DNA from: Paraburkholderia antibiotica
Lineage (GTDB): Bacteria > Pseudomonadota > Gammaproteobacteria > Burkholderiales > Burkholderiaceae
Length of the DNA: 64,000 bases
Direction of reading: 5' to 3'
Assembly: GCF_012927125.1 (NCBI RefSeq)
Contig: NZ_JABBFZ010000007.1
Location: 1 to 64,000, forward strand
The position numbers were made by a program, and so were the translations under genes. Shown one piece after another: positions 28,681 to 36,441 of the stretch. Positions within the stretch are counted from its first letter, which is position 1; the number at the start of each line of letters is the position of its first letter. Under the pieces are notes generated by a model. It did not search any database, was not told where the DNA came from, and saw only the letters and a list, made by a program, of their open reading frames with translations.

Positions 28681-29505
28681 ATGAAAAGATTCTGTCTCGC
28701 GATACTGGCGACGCTGCTGTCGGCCAGTGCGTACGCCCAGCATGCGGGCGACAACGTCGCTGTGCTCGGCTGGTTCCACGTGATGCCGCAGGACTCGAGC
28801 ACGCCGCTCACGACCAACGTCGCGCCGACACCGATCAACACGCCGTTGCGTCTGCCGAACTCGTTCACGTCGCCCGGCACGGGGCTGTCGACCAACTCCG
28901 CGAATACGGTCGGCCTGGTGTTCAGCCATTACCTGACCGATCACATCGCGGTGACGACCGTGGCCGGCGTGCCGCCGACCTTCAAGATCTACGGTCACGG
29001 CATAGTGAAGCCGCCGGGACCGGCCGGCGCGCTCGGCCAGCAGAATCTCGGCGATCCGCAGGCCAATCCGATCGTGAAGAGCGTGCGCCAGTGGAGCCCG
29101 GCGCTGCTGTTCCAGTACTACTTCAACGAGCCGACCGCAAAACTGCGGCCGTTCGTCGGTATCGGCGTGTCCTACAACTGGTTCTCCGACCTCCAGCTGA
29201 GCCAGAACTTCGTAAAGTCGACGCAGGACAACCTCGGCGCGGTGCTCGCCACCGGCGCGGGGAAAACGGGGCAGACGCAGGTGTCGGCGAAGGCGTCGTC
29301 GTCGTGGGCGCCGGTGTTCAATGCGGGTCTCGCGTACAACATCACCGATCACTGGGGGCTGGTGGCCTCGGTCACGTATATCCCGCTGAAGACGACGTCG
29401 TCGGTCATCATCAAGGCGGCGGACGGTACGGAGCTGGGGGTATCGAAGGCGGAACTGACCGCCGACCCGATCATTTCCTTCCTGGCCGTGTCGTATAAGT
29501 TCTGA
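28681..29505 (+). CDS. OmpW-family outer membrane protein
   Basis: A 274-aa beta-barrel protein. A signal peptide (MKRFCLAILATLLSASAYAQ) is followed by the OmpW start AGDNVAVLGWFHVMPQDSS. VGLVFSHYLTDHIAVTTVAG, LRPFVGIGVSYNWFSD and the C-terminal aromatic ending SFLAVSYKF (terminal Phe, needed for barrel insertion) are typical. OmpW proteins form small eight-stranded channels for hydrophobic compounds. AGGAGGAACACA precedes the ATG. It ends the DUF2957 cluster, which suggests that the lipoproteins work at the outer membrane (inference). Confidence 0.9.
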   Translation: MKRFCLAILATLLSASAYAQHAGDNVAVLGWFHVMPQDSSTPLTTNVAPTPINTPLRLPNSFTSPGTGLSTNSANTVGLVFSHYLTDHIAVTTVAGVPPTFKIYGHGIVKPPGPAGALGQQNLGDPQANPIVKSVRQWSPALLFQYYFNEPTAKLRPFVGIGVSYNWFSDLQLSQNFVKSTQDNLGAVLATGAGKTGQTQVSAKASSSWAPVFNAGLAYNITDHWGLVASVTYIPLKTTSSVIIKAADGTELGVSKAELTADPIISFLAVSYKF

Positions 29506-29540
29506 GCTCGCGGCACGCGCCGCTACAACAAAAACGACAA

Positions 29541-29576
29541 AGCCGGCGACCCCGCCAAGGGTCGCCGGCTTTTTTA
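29541..29576 (+). terminator. Intrinsic terminator after ompW-like gene
   Basis: AGCCGGCGACCC pairs with GGGTCGCCGGCT over 12 bp, followed by six T; 35 bp after the stop. Confidence 0.92.
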
Positions 29577-29623
29577 TTCGCCTTGAATACGGTGCCGCTG
29601 CGCGGCTGAAGCCAGATTTCGGG

Positions 29624-29653
29624 CAAAAAAAAGCCCGCCTAGGTTGGCGGGCT
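29624..29653 (-). terminator. Terminator of the candidate small RNA
   Basis: On the minus strand AGCCCGCC and GGCGGGCU pair perfectly over 8 bp around AACCTA and are followed by eight T. Confidence 0.9.
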
Positions 29654-29686
29654 GAATCCATATCAGAGGAGACATGGAGGAGACAA
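29624..29686 (-). ncRNA. Candidate small RNA with UCCUCU loop
   Basis: A promoter and a terminator on the minus strand delimit a transcript of about 62 nt with no reading frame of note. Its 5' half has two copies of UGUCUCCUC separated by 2 nt (plus-strand GAGGAGACA at 29666-29674 and 29677-29685). The second copy sits in an 8-bp stem UCCAUGUC/GAUAUGGA (one G-U) with hexaloop UCCUCU, complementary to Shine-Dalgarno sequences. The 3' half is the terminator AGCCCGCC/GGCGGGCU with loop AACCUA and eight U, a good Hfq-binding tail. I do not recognise a named family; small RNAs with CUCCUC loops that pair with ribosome sites are known in other Proteobacteria. Confidence 0.75.
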
Positions 29687-29691
29687 GACGT

Positions 29692-29720
29692 ACTATAGCA
29701 AACAGCTTGGTGCGTTGCAA
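29692..29720 (-). promoter_or_regulatory. Strong sigma-70 promoter of the candidate small RNA
   Basis: On the minus strand TTGCAA (29720-29715) and TATAGT (29697-29692) are spaced by exactly 17 bp. Transcription should begin near 29685-29687. Confidence 0.75.
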
Positions 29721-29836
29721 CATGCAAATTAGGGTTGACCCTCGATGTTGCCAACATACAACAGTCACATTCACCTGCGCTATGTCCTCCTCTCTCTCCC
29801 TAAGCCGGGCGACACGCAATGCGCCGCCTTACGGTA

Positions 29837-30472
29837 CTAGTGGCGCACCAACGCCATCATCGCGCCGAAGCCGACGAACACGCCGCCCGTCAGTCGATTG
29901 AACATCCTCGCGACGCTGCGGCTCTTCAGCTTCGCGCCGATGCGCGTGCCGAAGCCCGCATACACCAGATACCAGCTGACCTCGATCGCGGCGAAGGTCG
30001 TGAGCAGCACGCCGAACTGCGGCAGCTTCGGCAGCGTGGCGTCGATGAATTGCGGCAGCAGCGCGGCCGCGAACAGGATCGCCTTCGGGTTGCTGCTGGC
30101 GACCAGGAAGCCATTGCGAAACAGCGCGAAACGCGAGCGCGCGGGCTTCGCCGACAGCTCGTCGAGGTTCTGCGCGGCGGCTTCGTCGGCGGGGGCGCGC
30201 CAGGCCTTGATGCCGAGGTACACGAGGTAGGCCGCGCCGATCAGGCGCAGCGCGTTGAACATCGTCGGCCACGCGGACAGAAACACCCCAAGACCCGCCG
30301 CCGACACCGTCAGCATCAGCACCAGCGCCGACAGGCAGCCGGCCATCGTCGCGCTCGCGCGGCGCAGGCCGTGCTGGGCGCCGTGGGTCATCACGAGCAG
30401 CATGTTCGGACCGGGAATCGCGGACACGACGAAGACGGTGGCGGCGAACAGCCACCAAGTATGCAGAGTCAT
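29837..30472 (-). CDS. LysE/RhtB-family exporter
   Basis: A 211-aa inner-membrane amino acid exporter with about six helices. The N-terminal AIPGPNMLLVMTHGAQHGLRRA is the family signature, RLIGAAYLVYLGIKAWRA closes helix 3, and the C-terminal half has SNPKAILFAAALLPQF. Substrates of the family are amino acids or homoserine lactones; this one cannot be told. It is a single gene; the upstream region 30473-30683 shows no clear promoter hexamers. Confidence 0.9.
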   Translation of the reverse strand: MTLHTWWLFAATVFVVSAIPGPNMLLVMTHGAQHGLRRASATMAGCLSALVLMLTVSAAGLGVFLSAWPTMFNALRLIGAAYLVYLGIKAWRAPADEAAAQNLDELSAKPARSRFALFRNGFLVASSNPKAILFAAALLPQFIDATLPKLPQFGVLLTTFAAIEVSWYLVYAGFGTRIGAKLKSRSVARMFNRLTGGVFVGFGAMMALVRH

Positions 30473-30683
30473 CGGAAATCGGGGATAAAAAGAATCGGAC
30501 GGCTATTATGCCTTGCCGGCCGGCGCGGTCAGATATAAGCGGCTGTGCCTGGAGACCAGCACAACGGGGACAACGGGCGCATGCGAACACGTGCGTTCGA
30601 ATGCGCTCGCGGCTGCGGTCAAATATCGGCGTCGCAGTCGATCGCCAACACGCGGCGATCGACTACAAGCAACGCTCCAGCTA

Positions 30684-31553
30684 TCAGCGGCCGGCGCGCC
30701 GCATCGCGACCTGGCCCAGCACCGCGAAATCCTTCTCGCCGTCGCCATGTGCGATCGCTTCGATCAGGCTGTCGCGCACCACGCTCGCGACCGGCATCGG
30801 CGTCGTTACCGAGTCGGCGGCGGCGAGCGCGAGGCGCACGTCCTTCAGGCCAAGGCGCGCCTTGAACAGCGCCGGTTCGAAATGCTGCTCGGCGATCAGC
30901 TTGCCGTAGCCCGAATACACCGGCCCCGGGAACAGGCCGCTCGTGATCACGTCAAGGAAGTCCTGCATCGCAAGGCCATGGCCGGTGACGAGCGCGGCAG
31001 CTTCGCCGAGCGTCTCGATCGCCGCGCCGAGCATGAAATTCGCGCCGAGCTTCATCACGTTCGCCTGTTGCGGCAGCGAACCGATGCGCCAGGTTTTCTG
31101 GCCGATCACGTCAAAAACCGGTTGCAGCCGGTCAATCGACTCGGCCGGCCCGCCCGCGACGATCGTCAGCTTGCCCGCCGCCGCGACATCCGGCCGGCCG
31201 AGCACTGGCGCGGCGACGTAGTGCACGCCGCGCGACGCATGCGCGGTCGCAAGTTCTTCGGCGAGCGCGACCGAAATGGTCGCCATGTTGGCGTGGATCA
31301 GCCCGCGCGGCGCGTGCTCGAGCAGCGACGCGGTGATGACCTCGCGCAGCGCGGCATCGTCGGCCAGCATCGAGAACACGGCGTCGCCCGCAAACGCTTC
31401 GGCCGGCGTCGCGACGACCTGCGCGCCGAGTGCCGCCAGCGGCTGGGCTTTCTCCGGCGAGCGGTTCCACACGCGCACCTGGTGCCCGGCTTTCAGAATG
31501 TTTGCAACCATCGCGGCGCCCATCTCGCCGAGACCGATAAAACCGATGTCCAT
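30684..31553 (-). CDS. NAD(P)-dependent beta-hydroxyacid dehydrogenase
   Basis: A 289-aa member of the 3-hydroxyisobutyrate/tartronate-semialdehyde dehydrogenase family. The N-terminal Rossmann motif is IGFIGLGEMGAAMVANILKAG (GxGxMG). The substrate motif appears as VHYVAAPVLGRPDVAAAGKL, where the usual D-A-P-V-S-G is replaced by A-A-P-V-L-G. The catalytic Lys region is NVMKLGANFMLGAAIETLGEA. The C-terminal LGLKDVRLALAAADS is also conserved. The VLGR variant is typical of the GLYR/NP60-like branch, so a short-chain aldehyde or hydroxyacid substrate is likely. Single gene, divergent from the Mut7-C gene. Confidence 0.88.
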   Translation of the reverse strand: MDIGFIGLGEMGAAMVANILKAGHQVRVWNRSPEKAQPLAALGAQVVATPAEAFAGDAVFSMLADDAALREVITASLLEHAPRGLIHANMATISVALAEELATAHASRGVHYVAAPVLGRPDVAAAGKLTIVAGGPAESIDRLQPVFDVIGQKTWRIGSLPQQANVMKLGANFMLGAAIETLGEAAALVTGHGLAMQDFLDVITSGLFPGPVYSGYGKLIAEQHFEPALFKARLGLKDVRLALAAADSVTTPMPVASVVRDSLIEAIAHGDGEKDFAVLGQVAMRRAGR

Positions 31554-31646
31554 CTATCGCTCCGTCAACTAAAGAACCCGAAGTAAAGCACACTCATGCG
31601 ACACGCGCAGGACAATGCGCAACACGAGCGGTGCGATACTGCCGAC

Positions 31647-32405
31647 ATGGTCACCGCGACATTCCGCTTCTACGAGGAGCTGAACGACTTTCTCGCCCGC
31701 CAGTTGCGGCGGCACGAGTTCGCGTGCGTCTGCGCGCGCGACGCGACCACCAAGCACATGATCGAAGTGCTCGGGGTGCCACATACCGAGGTCGAACTGA
31801 TCCTGGTGAACGGCGTATCGGTCGGCTTCAACCATCCGCTCGCGGACGGCGATCGTGTCGCCGTCTATCCGAAGTTCGAAGCGCTCGACATCCAGCCGCT
31901 GCTACGCGTGCGCGAACGGCCGCTGCGCGTGATGCGCTTCATCGCCGATGCGCACCTCGGCGGCCTCGCGCCGCTGCTGCGGCTCGCCGGCTTCGATACG
32001 CTCTACGACAACCACTACCCCGACGCCGACATCGAGGCACTCGCCGCCGCGCAACAGCGGATTGTCCTCACGCGCGACCGCGAATTGCTGAAACGCCGCA
32101 ACATCACGCATGGCTGCTACGTGCGCGCACTGCGCCCGCGCGAGCAGTTGCGCGAGGTGTTTGAGCGGCTCGATCTCGCGCGCAGTGCGCAGCCGTTCCG
32201 GCTCTGCCTGATGTGCAACGCGCCGCTCAGGCGCATTGCCCGCGAAGAAGCCGGCCCACGCGTGCCGCACGGCGTGCTGCAGCGACACAGTCGCTTCGTC
32301 ACCTGCGACGTATGCCAACGCGTGTTCTGGGAAGGCACCCACTGGCAGCGGATGCGGGCGTTGCTCGATAGCGTGTCCGTGCCCGCGCCGCAGCGCACCG
32401 GATAA
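31647..32405 (+). CDS. Mut7-C RNase domain protein with ubiquitin-like N-terminus
   Basis: A 252-aa protein with two parts. Residues 1-90 form a beta-grasp ubiquitin-like domain (VTATFRFYEELNDFL ... ELILVNGVSVGFNHPLADGDRVAVYP). Residues 100-245 form the Mut7-C PIN-like domain: RFIADAHLGGLAPLLRLAGFDTLY, then VLTRDRELLKRR with the acidic residues of the PIN active site, and a zinc ribbon made by CLMC and CDVC. The fold predicts a Mg-dependent ribonuclease; no target is known. The ATG at 31647 gives the family N-terminus; a longer frame starts at 31596. Divergent from the dehydrogenase gene by about 90 bp. Confidence 0.85.
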   Translation: MVTATFRFYEELNDFLARQLRRHEFACVCARDATTKHMIEVLGVPHTEVELILVNGVSVGFNHPLADGDRVAVYPKFEALDIQPLLRVRERPLRVMRFIADAHLGGLAPLLRLAGFDTLYDNHYPDADIEALAAAQQRIVLTRDRELLKRRNITHGCYVRALRPREQLREVFERLDLARSAQPFRLCLMCNAPLRRIAREEAGPRVPHGVLQRHSRFVTCDVCQRVFWEGTHWQRMRALLDSVSVPAPQRTG

Positions 32406-32484
32406 CGCGGCCACCGACGCGCGATGCCTTTGGCGCCGCGCGCTTGCGTACAATGCGGGCTGATCTACTTAGCAGAGGCCTTCC

Positions 32485-32763
32485 ATGGCGATGAAAAAAA
32501 CCGACCTTGAAAAGAACAAGGCGCTGAAACTGAACAATGCGATGAAGCAGGCGGGCGTGCCTCGCGGCGCCAAAGGCGCGGCGGACGAGCCGAAAGTCGA
32601 CCGGCGCGAGCAGCGCAAGCTCGATCAGGCTCAGGGCCTCGTCGCGTTTGCGTGCAAGCTCAACGGCGACCTCGTGAACGAACTGAAGACCCGCGCCACC
32701 ACTCATCCGGACGGCCTCAACGGGCTGCTGGACGAGGTGATCCGACGCGGGCTCGCGGGCTGA
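32485..32763 (+). CDS. Small basic conserved hypothetical protein
   Basis: A 92-aa protein with a highly charged N-terminal half (KKTDLEKNKALKLNNAMKQ, later KVDRREQRKLDQAQ) and a helical C-terminus ending HPDGLNGLLDEVIRRGLAG. The protein could bind nucleic acid, but no defined fold is recognised. It starts 79 bp after the Mut7-C gene and is followed by a strong terminator, so it may be the last gene of that unit. Confidence 0.7.
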   Translation: MAMKKTDLEKNKALKLNNAMKQAGVPRGAKGAADEPKVDRREQRKLDQAQGLVAFACKLNGDLVNELKTRATTHPDGLNGLLDEVIRRGLAG

Positions 32764-32845
32764 TCGGTTCGCGCGCCGCGCGGCCAACACCGCGCAAAAG
32801 CGGCAGCCATGCCGCATTCATGCCGCATCAACGCCGCCGCAAATA

Positions 32846-32878
32846 CAAAAAGGCCAGAGCACAAGCTCTGGCCTTTTT
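32846..32878. terminator. Bidirectional intrinsic terminator
   Basis: AGGCCAGAGC and GCTCTGGCCT pair over 10 bp around ACAA, with A- and T-runs on the two sides. It lies between the convergent small basic protein gene and the small exported protein gene. Confidence 0.92.
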
Positions 32879-32971
32879 GCTGGCAACGCTGTTTGCCCTA
32901 CCCGGCTGCATCGACCGCTAGCGGCGCGCTGCAGCGACCGGTACGGCACGCCCGACGAGCGGGCGTTCAGC

Positions 32972-33187
32972 TTAGTTCGCCGCGCCCTTGTCGTTCGTGC
33001 CGGCTGCCGAAGCTGCCGCCGAAACCGGAGCACGCTTGCCGTGGGTCTTCAGCTTCTTGACGTGGTGCTTCTTCGGTGCGCTAGCAGCCGCATCCGGCGC
33101 AGCAGCTGCGTCGGATGCCTGTGCGAATGCCTGAACCGAAACCAGCGCGATCGAAGCGGCTGCGAGCGAGACGATAACTTTTTTCAT
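32972..33187 (-). CDS. Small exported Ala-rich protein
   Basis: A 71-aa protein with a clear signal peptide (MKKVIVSLAAASIALVSVQAFAQ) and a low-complexity mature part of Ala, Lys and His (KKHHVKKLKTHGKR). Such small exported Ala/Lys proteins are common in Burkholderiales; the role is unknown, perhaps metal or polyanion binding given the His/Lys cluster (inference). GGGGAAC precedes the ATG at 33187, and a longer upstream frame is rejected. Confidence 0.7.
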   Translation of the reverse strand: MKKVIVSLAAASIALVSVQAFAQASDAAAAPDAAASAPKKHHVKKLKTHGKRAPVSAAASAAGTNDKGAAN

Positions 33188-33455
33188 GTGTTGTTCCCCA
33201 AACCAGACGACTGAGTCAAATGTAAATGAAGATAGCTGCACGGTAGAGTCGGGCTGCGACGCGCCCTGTGCTCCCCGCGGGAGAGTATTACCCAAGCGTA
33301 GGCGGTTTGTCATGCGTAAAACTCGATATGTATTTTCTGAGAGACAGCCTGCTTTCAGCGTGCTTTCATTTATTCAGTATTCCGTACCAGGGACATTACC
33401 TAGACGCGTCGAAACCGCTTGCGCGCCGCCTCGGCCGGGCGCTGCGCAACCGCGG

Positions 33456-34211
33456 TCAGACCAGATTGCGCAGCAGGCTCGCGGTTTCCTGCAGCGTCGG
33501 CAGCACGCGTTGTAGCGCGGCGCTCGCCGACTCCTCGCCGATCGACATGCTGACGCTGATCGCCGCGACCACCGCGCCATGCCGGTCGCGCAACGGCACC
33601 GCGATACCGCGCACACCGACTTCGAGCTGCTGATCGGTGATCGCATAACCGTTGCGGCGGATTTCGCCGAGCGCTTCGCGCAGGCGCTCGACCGTCGAAT
33701 AGGTGTACGGCGTGAAAACCTTGATCGGATAGGACGCGAGCCATTCGTCGATGCTGTCGGGGGCCTGCGACGCGAGCAGCACCAACCCCGCCGACGACAG
33801 CGGCGCCGGCGCGCGCGAGCCGGTCACGAAGCCGACCGCCATCGCCCGATTGACGCCGTTGCGCGCGACATACACCACGTCGTGTTCGTCGAGAATCGCG
33901 ACCAGCGCGGTTTCCTGCACGGTGGCGGTGATTCGCTGCAGAAACGGCTGCACGGTGCGCGGCAGCCGCGCCGAATCCAGATATGACTGGCCGAGCCGCA
34001 ACACGCGCGGCGCGAGCCAGAACAGCTTGCCGTCGGTGTCGACGTAGCCGAGCTCGCGTAGCGTCAGCAGATAGCGACGCGCGGCCGTGCGCGACAGGCC
34101 CGCACGCGCGGCGACCTGGGTCGGCGTCATGCGGGCGTGCTCTTCGTCGAATGCTTCGATGATTGCGAGCGCTTTCGCGGCGCCCGCGATCCAGTCCTTG
34201 TCGTCCATCAT
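33456..34211 (-). CDS. IclR-family regulator, PcaR/PobR-like
   Basis: A 251-aa regulator with an N-terminal winged helix (AGAAKALAIIEAFDEEHARMTPTQVAARAGLSRTAARRYLLTLRELGYV, residues 9-60) and a C-terminal IclR effector domain (about 75-250). The arrangement and RLGQSYLDSARLP segment resemble the PcaR/PobR/PcaU group, which controls aromatic acid catabolism. No catabolic operon lies next to it, so its target is elsewhere. It is divergent from the EamA permease gene by about 230 bp and might regulate that gene. Confidence 0.88.
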   Translation of the reverse strand: MMDDKDWIAGAAKALAIIEAFDEEHARMTPTQVAARAGLSRTAARRYLLTLRELGYVDTDGKLFWLAPRVLRLGQSYLDSARLPRTVQPFLQRITATVQETALVAILDEHDVVYVARNGVNRAMAVGFVTGSRAPAPLSSAGLVLLASQAPDSIDEWLASYPIKVFTPYTYSTVERLREALGEIRRNGYAITDQQLEVGVRGIAVPLRDRHGAVVAAISVSMSIGEESASAALQRVLPTLQETASLLRNLV

Positions 34212-34443
34212 GTTTGCCTAGGGAAAGCAGGGGCTCGCGGTTAGGTCCGAAGCCGGCGCGTCGATTGGCCTTGCAGCGGATTGGCCGGCGTGCGGCTGTT
34301 GCGCGATTATCGCGCGAGTCGCGTGGCTTGCCTGCCGCCCGCGACGACCACGTATGATGTGAGCGATTCCTTACCGGCAGCGCGCCGCGTGCCGTCGCCG
34401 CACCGCCCGCCGGCACGGCCCTCATCCAGAACCAGAACAAATC

Positions 34444-35373
34444 TTGAATCCCGATACCCGCCAACACCTGCGCGCCAACGTGCTGATGCTGATCGCCGCG
34501 TTGATCTGGGGCTCCGCGTTCGTCGCGCAGCGTCTGAGTCTCGATGCGATCGGCCCGTTCCTGTTCACCGGTCTGCGCTTTCTGCTCGGCGCGCTCGTCG
34601 TGCTGACGATGATCGTCTGCGTGCGTCGCCAGGCGCTCGCCGAACTGACGAAGCGCGAGCCCGGCGGCGCCCGCGAACTGCTCGGCGCGGGCGCGCTGCT
34701 TGGCGTCGTGCTGGCGGTATCGATTTCGTTGCAGCAAATCGGCCTGCAATACACGAAGGTCGCCAACGCCGGTTTCATCAGCTCGCTCTACGTGGTGATC
34801 GTGCCGCTGCTCGGCGTGCTGTTTCGCCATCGAACCGGCCTTGGCACGTGGCTCGGCGCGTTGCTCGCCGCGCTCGGCATGTATTTTCTGAGCGTCGACG
34901 AGCATTTTTCGATGCTGTACGGCGACTGGTATCAGCTGGCGGGCGCGCTGGTGATCTCCGCGCAGATGATGCTGGTCGGCCGTTTCGCCGCGCGCCACGA
35001 CACCCTGATGCTTGCGCTCGTGCAGTTCGTGACCTGCGGCGTCGTATGTCTGCTGATCGGACTCGCGATCGAACCGCTGAGCGCCGCCGTGATCGCCCGC
35101 GCGGCACCGACGATCGTGTACGGCGGGGCGTTGTCGGTTGGCATCGCTTATACGATTCAGGTGGTCGCGCAGCGCTATGCGGCGCCATCGCACGCGGCGG
35201 TGATCTTCAGCATGGAAGGGGTGTTCGCGGCGTTCGCCGGCTGGCTCGTGCTCGGCGAAACGTTGACGGCGCGGGCGTTGTTCGGCTGCGCGTTGATGCT
35301 GGCGGGATTGATCGTGTGTCAGGTCTTGCCGGGATGGAAACGCGGACGGGAGCGCGTGCCGAAGGCGTTGTAA
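34444..35373 (+). CDS. EamA/DMT-superfamily permease
   Basis: A 309-aa inner-membrane carrier with ten predicted helices in two EamA repeats. The first begins LMLIAALIWGSAFVAQRLSLDAIGPFLFTGLRF and the second around YQLAGALVISAQMMLVGRFA. PSHAAVIFSMEGVFAAFAGWLVLGE is the typical end of the second repeat. It is probably an exporter of amino acids or metabolites. The likely start is the TTG at 34444, since no ATG gives the whole first helix; the ribosome site is weak. Confidence 0.85.
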   Translation: MNPDTRQHLRANVLMLIAALIWGSAFVAQRLSLDAIGPFLFTGLRFLLGALVVLTMIVCVRRQALAELTKREPGGARELLGAGALLGVVLAVSISLQQIGLQYTKVANAGFISSLYVVIVPLLGVLFRHRTGLGTWLGALLAALGMYFLSVDEHFSMLYGDWYQLAGALVISAQMMLVGRFAARHDTLMLALVQFVTCGVVCLLIGLAIEPLSAAVIARAAPTIVYGGALSVGIAYTIQVVAQRYAAPSHAAVIFSMEGVFAAFAGWLVLGETLTARALFGCALMLAGLIVCQVLPGWKRGRERVPKAL

Positions 35374-35443
35374 ACGACCGTGTGGGTTGCGGGCGCAAGA
35401 GCAGAAGAGTTGCGCCCCTGGAAGCTTCGCGCTCGTTCTCGCG

Positions 35444-35695
35444 CTATGCCGCGCGCGGATGCGCAAACAGATTCGGCGTATCGGCGGTCGGCGGGAACAC
35501 ACACCAGCAGCCGTCATCGTGACGGAAGAAGAACAAACCGCGTCCGCCCTCTTCCTGCGACGTCTCCACCCTCACATAGCGCCGCCCGCCTACGCGCGTG
35601 CGGCTGAATTCGGTCACATGAACCGGCTCCGAAGGGGACGGCGCAAGCCACTTCTCGACCAGAAACCGCAACGACCGTTCGCTCGCGGCTCTCAT
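35444..35695 (-). CDS. Small hypothetical protein, second of overlapping pair
   Basis: An 83-aa soluble protein with a WW- and beta-strand-rich composition (VHVTEFSRTRVGGRRYVRVETSQ, GLFFFRHDDGCWCVFPP). No family is recognised. Its ATG overlaps the stop of the upstream 68-aa gene by 4 bp (ATGA at 35692-35695), which supports both as real and translationally coupled. Confidence 0.55.
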   Translation of the reverse strand: MRAASERSLRFLVEKWLAPSPSEPVHVTEFSRTRVGGRRYVRVETSQEEGGRGLFFFRHDDGCWCVFPPTADTPNLFAHPRAA

Positions 35696-35898
35696 GACCG
35701 GCTCCGGAACAGTTTGTCGCGATAGGCGTCGCGGGTGGACTCGGTGCTGTCGTCGTCGGAGGTGACGTCTTCGTCAGCCTCGACGGCAGCGAGTGCCATC
35801 GCCCGATTGGTTGCGGCCGCGCGCAACGCGCTGCAATGGGCCGCATGCCGAAGGTCCGAAAGAAGATGGACTAGCTGTCGTGCTGATCTGCGTTTCAT
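35692..35898 (-). CDS. Small hypothetical protein, first of overlapping pair
   Basis: A 68-aa protein: a basic helical N-terminal half (MKRRSARQLVHLLSDLRHAA) and an acidic stretch EADEDVTSDDDSTES followed by a basic tail. A G-rich ribosome site (GGGGGGA) lies a few nt before the ATG. No family is recognised. It forms a two-gene unit with the 83-aa gene and starts at the edge of the region carrying DnaA-box-like sites. Confidence 0.5.
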   Translation of the reverse strand: MKRRSARQLVHLLSDLRHAAHCSALRAAATNRAMALAAVEADEDVTSDDDSTESTRDAYRDKLFRSRS

Positions 35899-36112
35899 AC
35901 ATCCCCCCGCACTGCACCAGAAACCTCACAAAGCACTTTAACTTTATGCCTGATTGCTCGTGGGCTAAATGGTTTTGACGAAATAGCAACAGTTATGTTG
36001 GTAATAGAAAGGCGCGCAATCTTTGTTCCGCGTTCTCAATGTGCGCGCGCAGGCAGCGGGAGTCTGTGCGTTAACGAGCGCTTCGCATCGCGCGAATCGC
36101 CCGCTCAGGGGC

Positions 36113-36149
36113 CTGTGGATAGGAGTTTGGAGGGTCAGGTTATCCACAG
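36113..36149. promoter_or_regulatory. Inverted pair of DnaA-box-like sites
   Basis: CTGTGGATA (36113-36121) and TATCCACAG (36141-36149) are perfect inverse complements; the second includes a full consensus DnaA box TTATCCACA (36140-36148), the first has one mismatch (TGTGGATAG). Confidence 0.5.
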
Positions 36150-36324
36150 AAGGCTCTGAACAACCGTGGGATAGCACCGCTAACAGCCTGTGTGCGAAAT
36201 CTTGATAAAGCAGGGAGTCGGTTAACGGTGCTTCAAACTTATCCCGGCTATGTAGTTTTTCTACAGACGTATTCCGTAGGGTTATCGATCTCGCATCGTG
36301 TTGATGCGACATGACATTTGAGAG

Positions 36325-36333
36325 TTATCCACA
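36325..36333 (+). promoter_or_regulatory. DnaA-box consensus site
   Basis: TTATCCACA, a perfect consensus DnaA box, about 185 bp from the inverted pair and embedded in AGAGTTATCCACAGAATGG. Confidence 0.5.
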
Positions 36334-36418
36334 GAATGGTTAACGCCTTGTTAACTACTACTATGTATACGTATACGGTAAACACCATAAGGCAATAACG
36401 CTGCGCGTCGGGATGACA

Positions 36419-36441
36419 GGCTGGTCAGATGTTGACCAGCC
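36419..36441. repeat. 9-bp inverted repeat downstream of DUF2242 gene
   Basis: GGCTGGTCA and TGACCAGCC pair perfectly around 5 nt, 33 bp past the minus-strand DUF2242 stop. There is no U-tract, so it is a weak terminator candidate or a binding site. Confidence 0.45.

Noticed and set aside
29574..29819. 81-codon minus-strand frame covering the candidate small RNA
   Set aside because: It starts upstream of the strong promoter and runs through the terminator, so it would not be translated from that transcript.
35965..36312. 115-codon minus-strand frame across the DnaA-box region
   Set aside because: No ribosome site, unusual Cys/His composition and no recognisable domain; it spans the inverted DnaA-box-like pair.
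36330..36385. dif/XerCD site around GTATACGTATAC
   Set aside because: The flanks do not match XerC/XerD half-site consensus beyond a few bases.
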